A DNA stretch of 12,481 bases, taken from NCBI GenBank assembly GCA_041662785.1, contig JBAZRW010000021.1, forward strand, positions 1-12,481, written 5' to 3'. Position 1 is the stretch's first letter, and the number at the start of each line of letters is the position of its first letter. Both the position numbers and the translations under genes were made by a program. Of the stretch, positions 1 through 4,943 are shown one piece after another. The DNA is from Bdellovibrionales bacterium (GTDB taxonomy: Bacteria; Pseudomonadota; Alphaproteobacteria; UBA9219). The notes under the pieces were generated by a model, which was not told the origin of the DNA, searched no databases, and was given only the letters and a program-made list of their open reading frames with translations.

Positions 1-174
1 CTCCTTCGCTCACTGGAAAAACAAGGTCAAAATACATCGAGGATTGAAGAAGGATCGGCGGAGAAAAATGATCAGCTTTTTGCTCTCAAAATCGTGAATC
101 TACCCACACCTTTTGATCATTATGCCACAAAACCTGTCATTCCCGCGAAAGCGGGGATACCGTTTGTTTTCTAG
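1..174 (+). CDS. Possible 3' end of an unidentified gene, cut by the window edge
   Basis: Frame 1 is open from the first base to a TAG at 172-174 (57 codons with no start in the window). The translation is hydrophilic, and its last dozen or so residues (VIPAKAGIPFVF) are encoded by the palindromic repeat that begins at 136. If real, the gene's C-terminus has been extended or replaced by that repeat. Frame 2 is also open, to a TGA at 95-97, and gives a very basic peptide with slightly more GC-rich third positions, so the true frame is not certain. I recognise no family. The repeat just downstream has a hairpin followed by a T-rich stretch, which would suit the end of a rightward transcript. 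Confidence 0.3.
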   Translation, partial: LLRSLEKQGQNTSRIEEGSAEKNDQLFALKIVNLPTPFDHYATKPVIPAKAGIPFVF

Positions 175-203
175 CGCAACGAGTCGTTTCATGCGCCGTT
201 TGG
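136..203 (+). repeat. GCGGG-hairpin dispersed repeat, long form
   Basis: This repeat starts GTCATTCCCGCGAAAGCGGG and continues with CCGTTTGTTTTC and a tail containing AGTCGTTTCA. The head folds as CCCGC-GAAA-GCGGG, followed by a T-rich run. A copy of about the same length, matching at most positions including the tail, lies in inverted orientation at 3178-3244. It could terminate rightward transcription coming from the left edge. Confidence 0.8.
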
Positions 204-240
204 TATAACCCCTACACGCCCACCCTAAAACGACAACGCA

Positions 241-888
241 TTACAAAAGAAATATCCGGCGAAGGAATTGCAGGCCGCTTGCGACGCCTGTGTCATCGAT
301 GCTGTGTCCCAATCCCTCACATGATTCGGTTGAGACATTGAGATTGACGGCGCGCAGGCCGTCCACGGCCTTGGCCATGGAAACAAAGGGCACAACATCA
401 TCATCTTTGCCATGGATAAGATGGATGGGGGGAGAGGACTGCCTCTCGCTTTTAAGCTCTTCGCCGCCAATCAAAGCGCCGGAGTAGCCCAAAACGCCCG
501 CCAAGGCAGGCGTACGGCGCGGCGCGACATAAAGGCTCATCATCGTGCCTTGCGAAAAGCCAAGGAGGGCGACTTTATCAGGCGTCAGGCCACGGCTTTC
601 CATCACATAATCAATATAGTCATTAAGCGGCTGCGCCGCCCTGATAACGCCCTCCAAAACGACCGAGGACGTCCAGTCATTCGCGCTGAACCACTGAAAG
701 CCAAAGGGCGAGAAATCGCAAGGGAAGGGAGCGTCAGGGGCCAAAAACTCGGTCTCCGGCAGGGCAGGGCGAAAGGCTTCGGCCAGAGAGATAATGCCAG
801 CGGCGCTATCCCCCAGCCCGTGCAGGATGATGACGGCGCGTTTGGTCGGCTGCCCCTGAGGAGGGGGGAGGGTTACATCTTGAAGCAT
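241..888 (-). CDS. Alpha/beta-hydrolase, phospholipase/carboxylesterase family
   Basis: The 215-residue protein has the layout of the small serine carboxylesterases (the EstB / acyl-protein thioesterase-like family). There is an early ILHGLGDS oxyanion-region motif (residues 21-28), an APFP segment near 53-56, a nucleophile elbow GFSQG with Ser112, HGKDDDVVP with probable catalytic Asp163, and GLGHSID with His195. The full triad is therefore present and the length is normal for the family. No signal peptide is seen, so it should be cytoplasmic. Members hydrolyse short-chain esters, lysophospholipids or acyl-thioesters; the substrate here cannot be read from sequence. It is the last gene of a tight minus-strand group, 17 bases after the secreted protein gene. 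The ATG at 888 is used; the ribosome-binding site is weak, which fits translational coupling. Confidence 0.88.
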   Translation of the reverse strand: MLQDVTLPPPQGQPTKRAVIILHGLGDSAAGIISLAEAFRPALPETEFLAPDAPFPCDFSPFGFQWFSANDWTSSVVLEGVIRAAQPLNDYIDYVMESRGLTPDKVALLGFSQGTMMSLYVAPRRTPALAGVLGYSGALIGGEELKSERQSSPPIHLIHGKDDDVVPFVSMAKAVDGLRAVNLNVSTESCEGLGHSIDDTGVASGLQFLRRIFLL

Positions 889-905
889 GAATGAAGCCTG
901 TTTTG

Positions 906-1643
906 TTATTTAGAGGCTGCCGGTGGGACGGCGGATAAGACAACGCGTGCGGTTAAGAGCAGCTTTTCCGAACGCTCCATAGGAGGCATAGAATCTCCAT
1001 CAGGAGAGCCGCCTGCCATGGCTTCCATCGTGTGCATCATCGCTTTGCCCCGCGCGAACATAGCGGGTCTTGGTGAGTGCGGCATTCCCTCATTGGCAAA
1101 ATCGATCATCGCGATGCGATAGCTACGCCCCGTGATCGTCGCGTTCAAGGCTGACAACTGTTCATTGGCCATCTTGTAAAGTTGCGTGCGGAGCTGGCCG
1201 GTGGCGGCTTGATTTTCTTCCAAAGTCGGGGAGAAATCGATATTGTTCACCGTAATTTGCATGCCCGCCTTGCTGTTTTGCTTGGCCTTATCGCTTAGAC
1301 CGCTAAGCTCGTTTTCTGGCACGCGGGCCTCATAAAGGGCGCTCCATCGCTCCATGCCTGTTTGATCCTGACCGCGGTTAAAAGAAACGACACGCCAATC
1401 AGCCTTGACCATGTCGCCGACGGCTTTGGTCATGCTGGCACGCATCGTGCCCGCCGTATTGTTGGTGACAGCAGCCTCAACGGACAGCATAACCCGCGCC
1501 GTTTTTGTTGTGACCCATTGCTCAGCAGAAAGATCAAAAACAACCGAATCGTCTGGTTTAGCTTCTTCGGCATGGGCCGGCGGCGCGCCAATACCAACGG
1601 TAAAGCCAAGGATAAGCATCAAGGCAACAAGTGTATGTTTCAT
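906..1643 (-). CDS. Secreted protein, possibly SIMPL (DUF541)-like
   Basis: The 245-residue product begins with a clear Sec signal peptide: K2/H3, a hydrophobic core at residues 5-20, and a likely cleavage site after AHA (residue 25). The mature part has an alternating beta/alpha look: a strand ending in ARVMLSVEAAV, a WRVVSFNRGQDQTGMERW segment, an ALYEARVPENELSGL strand-helix, NIDFSPT, then a long helix and a final strand LTARVVLSAV. This order recalls SIMPL-domain periplasmic proteins (NISGISFSL-type segment followed by a helix), but the resemblance is remote and is my inference. Residues 195-225 are rich in Met and Gly and look disordered. It is expected in the periplasm. A strong Shine-Dalgarno (AAGGAG on the minus strand, bases 1651-1656) sits 7 bases before the ATG. 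It lies between the GST and esterase genes, with 15- and 17-base gaps, so co-transcription is likely. Confidence 0.7.
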   Translation of the reverse strand: MKHTLVALMLILGFTVGIGAPPAHAEEAKPDDSVVFDLSAEQWVTTKTARVMLSVEAAVTNNTAGTMRASMTKAVGDMVKADWRVVSFNRGQDQTGMERWSALYEARVPENELSGLSDKAKQNSKAGMQITVNNIDFSPTLEENQAATGQLRTQLYKMANEQLSALNATITGRSYRIAMIDFANEGMPHSPRPAMFARGKAMMHTMEAMAGGSPDGDSMPPMERSEKLLLTARVVLSAVPPAASK

Positions 1644-1658
1644 GCGGCAACTCCTTTG

Positions 1659-2348
1659 TTAAAAGTCCAGATCAGCATAGTTCTTCGGCGGCATAAAGCC
1701 AGCGATATGATCACCCAAAAGGGAACGAAACGAGGGGCGGGATTTAATGCGCGCATACCAGTCTTTGACGTGAGGATGACGCTCCCACGGCATATCGTTC
1801 AGATAGTCAATGCACGAGATTTGTCCGGCAGCAGCCAGATCCGCCATCGTTAGATCGTCTCCGGCCAGCCAGTTTCGGCGCTCCACCAGCCAACTGATGT
1901 AGTCCAGATGCGCGTGAATGTTCTGATAGCCAGCACGCAGCAAAGCGCTGTCCGGCTCACCGCCGCCTTGAAGGCGCTTGAGAGCTTTTTCGCCGACGAT
2001 CAGGCTCGTGCTTTCGGCATACATCTTGGACTCAAACCAGTGAACCAGCCGCCTGACCTCGGCGCGGGCGACGGGATCGGATCCCAGCAAGGTCGGCGCT
2101 GGGATCGTTTCTTCCAGATACTCGCCGATCGCGCTGGCCTCGGTCAGGGAGATGGTGGGCTCGCCCCCTTTTTCGATGACAAGCGTCGGGACATCGCCTG
2201 CCGGAGAAAGCGCCAGATAGTCGGGCCTTGGGGCCCACGGCTTTTCAATGACGGTTTCAAACGTAATTTTCTTTTCCGCCAACGTCAGCCGGATGCGTCT
2301 TGAAGACGGATCAAGGGGATGATGATGAAGGCGGTAGATGAGGGACAT
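1659..2348 (-). CDS. Glutathione S-transferase family protein
   Basis: The 229-residue protein has the two-domain GST architecture. The N-terminal thioredoxin-like half contains HHHPLDPSSRRIRLTLAEKK (residues 8-27, Ser15/Ser16 in the catalytic-loop region), the cis-Pro signature GDVPTLV (51-57), and a glutathione gamma-Glu-binding ESxI-like element, here TEASAIGEYLEE (69-80). The C-terminal helical half has the usual WLAGDDLTMADLAAAGQIS capping motif (160-178). Length is typical. It should be cytoplasmic; such proteins conjugate or reduce electrophiles with glutathione or isomerise small substrates, and the specific role is unknown. It is first in the minus-strand group ahead of the secreted protein and esterase. 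Its leader contains the tandem-repeat array next to a tRNA gene, so read-through from the tRNA promoter is possible. The ATG at 2348 has a GAGAGA stretch upstream. Confidence 0.9.
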   Translation of the reverse strand: MSLIYRLHHHPLDPSSRRIRLTLAEKKITFETVIEKPWAPRPDYLALSPAGDVPTLVIEKGGEPTISLTEASAIGEYLEETIPAPTLLGSDPVARAEVRRLVHWFESKMYAESTSLIVGEKALKRLQGGGEPDSALLRAGYQNIHAHLDYISWLVERRNWLAGDDLTMADLAAAGQISCIDYLNDMPWERHPHVKDWYARIKSRPSFRSLLGDHIAGFMPPKNYADLDF

Positions 2349-2380
2349 AAGGCAATCTCTCTCGAATTAGGTGCGTGGCT

Positions 2381-2530
2381 GCGCCACCCGAAGCTTTAGC
2401 GCATGGTGGCCTGCCACCCGAAGCTTTAGCGCATGGTGGCCTGCCACCCGAAGCTTTAGCGCATGGTGGCCTGCCACCCGAAGCTTTAGCGCATGGTGGC
2501 CTGCCACCCGAAGCTTTAGCGTAGGGTGGT
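2381..2530. repeat. Five 30-bp tandem repeats abutting a tRNA 3' end
   Basis: Five head-to-tail units of exactly 30 bp lie at 2381-2410, 2411-2440, 2441-2470, 2471-2500 and 2501-2530. The three middle units are identical. The first differs at its two outer bases, and the last differs at three of its final ten. Each unit starts with GCCACC and ends with GGTGGC, so a 6-bp stem can form within a unit, and GGTGGC-CT-GCCACC can also pair across unit borders. Each unit contains AAGCTT. Bases 2527-2530 of the last unit are the discriminator and CCA of the tRNA gene. There are no unique spacers, so this is not a CRISPR array. Confidence 0.95.
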
Positions 2531-2603
2531 GGGCCCGGTAGGACTTGAACCTACGACCAAACCGTTATGAGCGGTTCGCTCTAACCAACTGAGCTACAGG
2601 CCC
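2527..2603 (-). tRNA. tRNA-Ile2 (anticodon CAU), CCA encoded
   Basis: Read on the minus strand, a full 77-nt cloverleaf is visible: acceptor GGGCCTG pairing with CGGGCCC (one T-G wobble), D-arm GCTCAGTTGGTTAGAGC, anticodon arm AACCG-CTCATAA-CGGTT, variable loop TGGTC, T-arm GTAGG-TTCAAGT-CCTAC, discriminator A and encoded CCA. The anticodon is CAT. The C4-G69 and C5-G68 pairs and the TTGGTCG variable region match the minor isoleucine tRNA, whose C34 is changed to lysidine by TilS so that it reads AUA, rather than elongator tRNA-Met. Initiator tRNA is excluded by the G1-C72 pair and the absence of three G-C pairs in the anticodon stem. The isoleucine assignment is inference from known TilS determinants. 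The gene's 3' end merges with the 30-bp repeat array. Confidence 0.93.
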
Positions 2604-2794
2604 AACGCCAACAGACATATCACTAACGATTGATACCCCATCTTGGCCGCAAAGAAAATGGCTCATTGCAAATTTTTATGCTTAACGCGGTCGGGGGGCG
2701 ATTTGTTCATAATTCGTTAGGAAAGTGCATGAGATAAATAAATTACTTTGAAGGGTGAGTCGATGATTGTGCTTACTAACCCTCATCAACACAG

Positions 2795-2824
2795 ATAAGA
2801 AAAACTAAGGTCAGTTTTTCTTAT
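2795..2824. promoter_or_regulatory. Perfect 12-bp inverted repeat, AT-rich hairpin
   Basis: ATAAGAAAAACT (2795-2806) and AGTTTTTCTTAT (2813-2824) are exact reverse complements around a 6-base loop. The stem is AT-rich and lacks the GC core of a normal terminator, so it may be a protein-binding dyad, an RNA hairpin or a weak two-way terminator. It lies in the 370-base gene-poor stretch 2604-2973 between the divergent tRNA and the micro-gene. In 2604-2794 I see no convincing gene or promoter. Confidence 0.6.
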
Positions 2825-2840
2825 GGCTAGTGGGAGGGCT

Positions 2841-2875
2841 GTTGCAGGTCTGCAACGTGACGTAGGCAAACGTGA
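2841..2875. promoter_or_regulatory. Palindrome plus direct repeats, possible binding sites
   Basis: GTTGCAG-GT-CTGCAAC (2841-2856) is a perfect 7+7 dyad. Its right end overlaps the first of two AACGTGA direct repeats (2854-2860 and 2869-2875), whose starts are 15 bases apart. The cluster is 40-70 bases upstream of the candidate promoter at 2914-2942, a normal place for regulator binding. No specific regulator can be named. Confidence 0.4.
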
Positions 2876-2906
2876 TCAAAGTCTTTTCCCCAAGAAGTAA
2901 TTAGAA

Positions 2907-2943
2907 AATGATGTTGACTCTTTATAGGGCTATCAACATCATT
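2907..2943 (+). promoter_or_regulatory. Candidate sigma-70-type promoter enclosed by an 11-bp inverted repeat
   Basis: AATGATGTTGA (2907-2917) and TCAACATCATT (2933-2943) are exact reverse complements separated by 15 bases. A candidate -35 TTGACT (2914-2919) and -10 CATCAT (2937-2942) with a 17-base spacer fall inside this dyad. A regulator bound here would cover the whole promoter. The predicted start near 2949 would leave a short leader with a strong Shine-Dalgarno (AGGAGGT, 2963-2969) before the micro-gene at 2974. The same arms could instead form an RNA hairpin if transcription starts upstream. Confidence 0.55.
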
Positions 2944-2973
2944 ATAACTCTCTACTCTAATCAGGAGGTCACT

Positions 2974-3063
2974 ATGCCTGCAGCTAAGAAAAAGGCTCCC
3001 GCCAAGAAGGCGACAGCCGCGAAGAAACCCGCCGCTAAGAAAACAGCAGCGAAGAAGAAGTAA
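2974..3063 (+). CDS. 29-residue Lys/Ala-rich histone-H1-like micro-protein
   Basis: The product is 29 residues, almost wholly Lys, Ala and Pro, with repeated AKK/PAKK/TAAKK elements: 13 Lys, and no acidic or aromatic residue. This resembles the C-terminal tails of bacterial H1-like proteins (AlgP, the Hc1/Hc2 type) and of some alphaproteobacterial nucleoid proteins, here as a free-standing peptide with no globular domain. It would be expected to bind DNA or RNA non-specifically through charge; that role is inference. Several signs support it as a real gene: a near-perfect Shine-Dalgarno AGGAGGT (2963-2969) four bases before the ATG, a candidate promoter with a dyad just upstream, and a strong intrinsic terminator just downstream, making it a self-contained single-gene unit. 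The low-complexity sequence makes homology assignment by eye unreliable. Confidence 0.75.
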   Translation: MPAAKKKAPAKKATAAKKPAAKKTAAKKK

Positions 3064-3091
3064 TTCATCGCTGCCGCAAGGCAGTGATGAA
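3064..3091 (+). promoter_or_regulatory. Hairpin with GCAA tetraloop right after the micro-gene stop
   Basis: Bases 3064-3075 pair with 3080-3091 (12 pairs, one G-T wobble) around a GCAA loop of the stable GNRA class. The stem begins at the first base after the TAA. There is no T-run after it, so it is not itself a terminator; it could block 3' exonucleases or affect termination of translation. Confidence 0.6.
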
Positions 3092-3099
3092 AACTTTTA

Positions 3100-3153
3100 A
3101 AAAATCCCTGTTCATAAGCCTCGCGTTTGCAGGCCGCTTGAACAGGGATTTTT
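3100..3153 (+). terminator. Strong intrinsic terminator after the H1-like micro-gene
   Basis: AAAAATCCCTGTTCA (3100-3114) pairs perfectly with TGAACAGGGATTTTT (3139-3153). The loop holds a further GCCT/AGGC mini-stem. The stem ends in five T on the + strand and, read on the other strand, also ends in T, so it can act in both directions. Confidence 0.85.
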
Positions 3154-3177
3154 GTTGGGGGGGGTATGTTTTATGCA

Positions 3178-3244
3178 CAAACGGTGGGTGAAACGACTTG
3201 TTGTGCAAGAAAACAAACGGGATCCCCGCTTTCGCGGGGATGAC
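3178..3244 (-). repeat. GCGGG-hairpin dispersed repeat, long form, inverted copy
   Basis: The reverse complement reads GTCATCCCCGCGAAAGCGGG, then CCCGTTTGTTTTC and a tail with AAGTCGTTTCA. It matches the element at 136-203 along its whole length at most positions. In minus orientation it offers a hairpin followed by TTTGTTTTC downstream of the MFS gene, which would suit termination of that leftward transcript. Its outer part also contains a TGCACAA/TTGTGCA inverted repeat (3174-3180 and 3201-3207). Confidence 0.8.
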
Positions 3245-3274
3245 GATAGAGGATTAAACTTAAACACAAATCCT

Positions 3275-3306
3275 GTCATTCCCGCGTAAGCGGGAATCCC
3301 GTTTTC
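3275..3306 (+). repeat. GCGGG-hairpin dispersed repeat, short form
   Basis: GTCATTCCCGC-GTAA-GCGGGAAT then CCCGTTTTCG. It sits head to head with the inverted copy ending at 3244, about 30 bases away. Together they fill most of the space between the micro-gene terminator and the end of the MFS gene; nothing else is visible in 3154-3343. Confidence 0.75.
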
Positions 3307-3343
3307 GTATTTCTTTAAGTGTCAGGTCAAAGGCTCGTTGGTA

Positions 3344-4549
3344 TTAGCGATGCTTTGTGTACAGCTTGTATTGAATCCAGAAAACGCTGACCGCCTTAAA
3401 AACAAGCAAACCAATAAGCGCCGTGGCGGGAGACGTCAGATCGGATAAAAAGCCAAGGATCAAAGAGGAAACCCCGAACACCATCGACGTTGAAAAAGAA
3501 ATCAGCGATCCCATGGTCGCCCTTTGCGCATCGGAGAAATTTTCTTGCTGTATGCTTCGATCTGCCGTCGTTCCCAGTGCATAGCTTATTTGTGTGAACA
3601 TCAATAAGAAGGGAGAGAAAAAGGCTTGAGTCGCATAGGCGGCAAGGCCAAGGATGTTGCCGACAATCGACCCGACAAAAAGAACGCGAATAGCACCAAG
3701 ACTCCGCACAACAGGCCCCGCGAACCAAAAGCTAATCGCGCCGATTCCGTTCTGACCCGTTCTGTATAAAGGAATCATCCATGTGGGCCAGACCGAGGCC
3801 AGAAAACCTGCCGTAAAGTAATAGCTGCTAAACCCCGTGCCGTTTTGAAGACCCGTGGCCAGAGTAAGCAGCATAAGTTTTTTGTTTTTAACAATCAGCT
3901 TCAAGGCCGCCTTCATATGGCCGACTGTATTTTCTTCTTCAATAATGTGGATGGGCGGCTCAACAGTTAAAAAAGCGACAAGCAAATTAAAGGCCAAGGG
4001 AATGAGGGTCAGAAGAATGAGGGTGTGATAGAATAAACCCGCCCAAAGCAAAAGGCCGCACGCCACACCGCCTAAAGCTAGCCCTACCTGTCCCATTGAT
4101 GTGAATCGACCTACGGCTTTAGGAAACTGGTGCTTGCACTTTAGGGCGGCAAGGCTTTCGTGAATCATGGCTTCATTGTTGCCGCTAAAAAGAGACCGCG
4201 CGAGCCCATAGAAAGTGATTCCAAGATAAAGCATCCAAAGCGGATGGGACGCGCCAAAAGCCAAGGCGTAGCAAGAAACGCCCAGAAACTCGCAAGCCGA
4301 TCCAGCCATCAAAACGCCACGCCGCCCCCAACGATCCGACAAAACGCCCGTTGGAATCTCAAAAAAAGCGGTGGCAAAAGCCATAACGGAATAAACGCTC
4401 ATGGCGAGCGTATAGGAACCCGTGAGGCTTTCAAAAATAAGGATCGTGACGGGAAAGAAAAAGCCAATACTGCCAATAAACTCGTTAGTGGCGATGAGGG
4501 GGACATTGCGTTTCAGGCGGCGATCTAGGGTGTGGCGTGCGGTTTTCAT
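3344..4549 (-). CDS. Major facilitator superfamily transporter
   Basis: The 401-residue integral membrane protein has about 12 predicted hydrophobic helices in two halves, with a charged central cytoplasmic loop near residues 200-225 (EEENTVGHMKAALKLIVKNKK). The MFS motif A is clear between helices 2 and 3: TGVLSDRWGRRGVLM (residues 67-81). Helix 4-5 motifs (GLARSLFSGNNEAMIHE, near 115-131) resemble the drug:proton-antiporter-like branch that includes many uncharacterised bacterial MFS proteins. Substrate is unknown; efflux of a small molecule is a guess. The ATG at 4549 is preceded by only a weak ribosome-binding site. The gene is divergent from hypC (133 bases between the chosen starts) and has no close minus-strand partner, so it is probably transcribed alone. 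The repeat at 3178-3244 could terminate it. Confidence 0.88.
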   Translation of the reverse strand: MKTARHTLDRRLKRNVPLIATNEFIGSIGFFFPVTILIFESLTGSYTLAMSVYSVMAFATAFFEIPTGVLSDRWGRRGVLMAGSACEFLGVSCYALAFGASHPLWMLYLGITFYGLARSLFSGNNEAMIHESLAALKCKHQFPKAVGRFTSMGQVGLALGGVACGLLLWAGLFYHTLILLTLIPLAFNLLVAFLTVEPPIHIIEEENTVGHMKAALKLIVKNKKLMLLTLATGLQNGTGFSSYYFTAGFLASVWPTWMIPLYRTGQNGIGAISFWFAGPVVRSLGAIRVLFVGSIVGNILGLAAYATQAFFSPFLLMFTQISYALGTTADRSIQQENFSDAQRATMGSLISFSTSMVFGVSSLILGFLSDLTSPATALIGLLVFKAVSVFWIQYKLYTKHR

Positions 4550-4682
4550 AATACTGGCAGCCTAGCAAATTCCCTCCCTTAAAAGCCATACTCAAACGGC
4601 TGTTAAAAACACAAAAAGTTGCCATGGCGAGGGGGACGTGCTGATATCGCCCGCAGCCCAAGAAAATGAGGATCAGCGAATC

Positions 4683-4943
4683 ATGTGCCTTGCCATTCCC
4701 GCCAAGATTACCGAGCTTTTAGAGAGCGACCGCGCCACAGCCAATGTCGGCGGCGTCAATCATGACATTTCCCTCTCGCTGGTTGAGAACGTGGCCGTTG
4801 GCGACTATGTGATCGTGCATGTCGGCTTTGCTTTGTCGAAAATCGATCCAGAGGAGGCCGCCAAGACCCTTGCGCTGTTTGACGAGTATCATGCGGCGGG
4901 GGCAAGAGCCATCGCGGACAAGGCGGCGGAGGGCGACGCGTGA
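4683..4943 (+). CDS. hypC: [NiFe]-hydrogenase maturation factor HypC
   Basis: The 86-residue protein begins MCLAIPAKI, the family signature with the essential Cys2, and contains GDYVIVHVGFALSKID (residues 40-55) with the conserved His46. HypC is a small OB-fold chaperone that forms a complex with HypD, carries the Fe(CN)2CO group during its assembly and delivers it to the hydrogenase large-subunit precursor. The start at 4683 is chosen because Cys2 must follow the initiator Met; an in-frame upstream GTG (4638) would bury it. GAGGA at 4668-4672 is a suitable ribosome-binding site. Its stop overlaps the hypD start by four bases. I see no convincing sigma-54 or FNR-type site in 4550-4682. Confidence 0.97.
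   Translation: MCLAIPAKITELLESDRATANVGGVNHDISLSLVENVAVGDYVIVHVGFALSKIDPEEAAKTLALFDEYHAAGARAIADKAAEGDA

Noticed and set aside
412..894. 160-codon open frame opposite the esterase gene
   Set aside because: It is the antisense shadow of a gene with a complete catalytic triad, and its own product shows no recognisable motif.
2381..2530. Possible CRISPR array
   Set aside because: The 30-bp units are directly contiguous, with no unique spacers and no cas genes nearby.
2527..2603. Elongator or initiator tRNA-Met from the CAU anticodon
   Set aside because: C4-G69, C5-G68 and the TTGGTCG variable region match tRNA-Ile2; G1-C72 and the anticodon stem exclude the initiator.
4638..4682. Upstream GTG start for hypC
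   Set aside because: It would add 15 residues before the MCLAIPAKI terminus, whose Cys2 must follow the first Met.
4551..4682. Sigma-54 promoter (GG/GC at -24/-12) before hypC
   Set aside because: TGGCAGCCTAGC has only seven bases between GG and GC instead of ten, and no other candidate was found.
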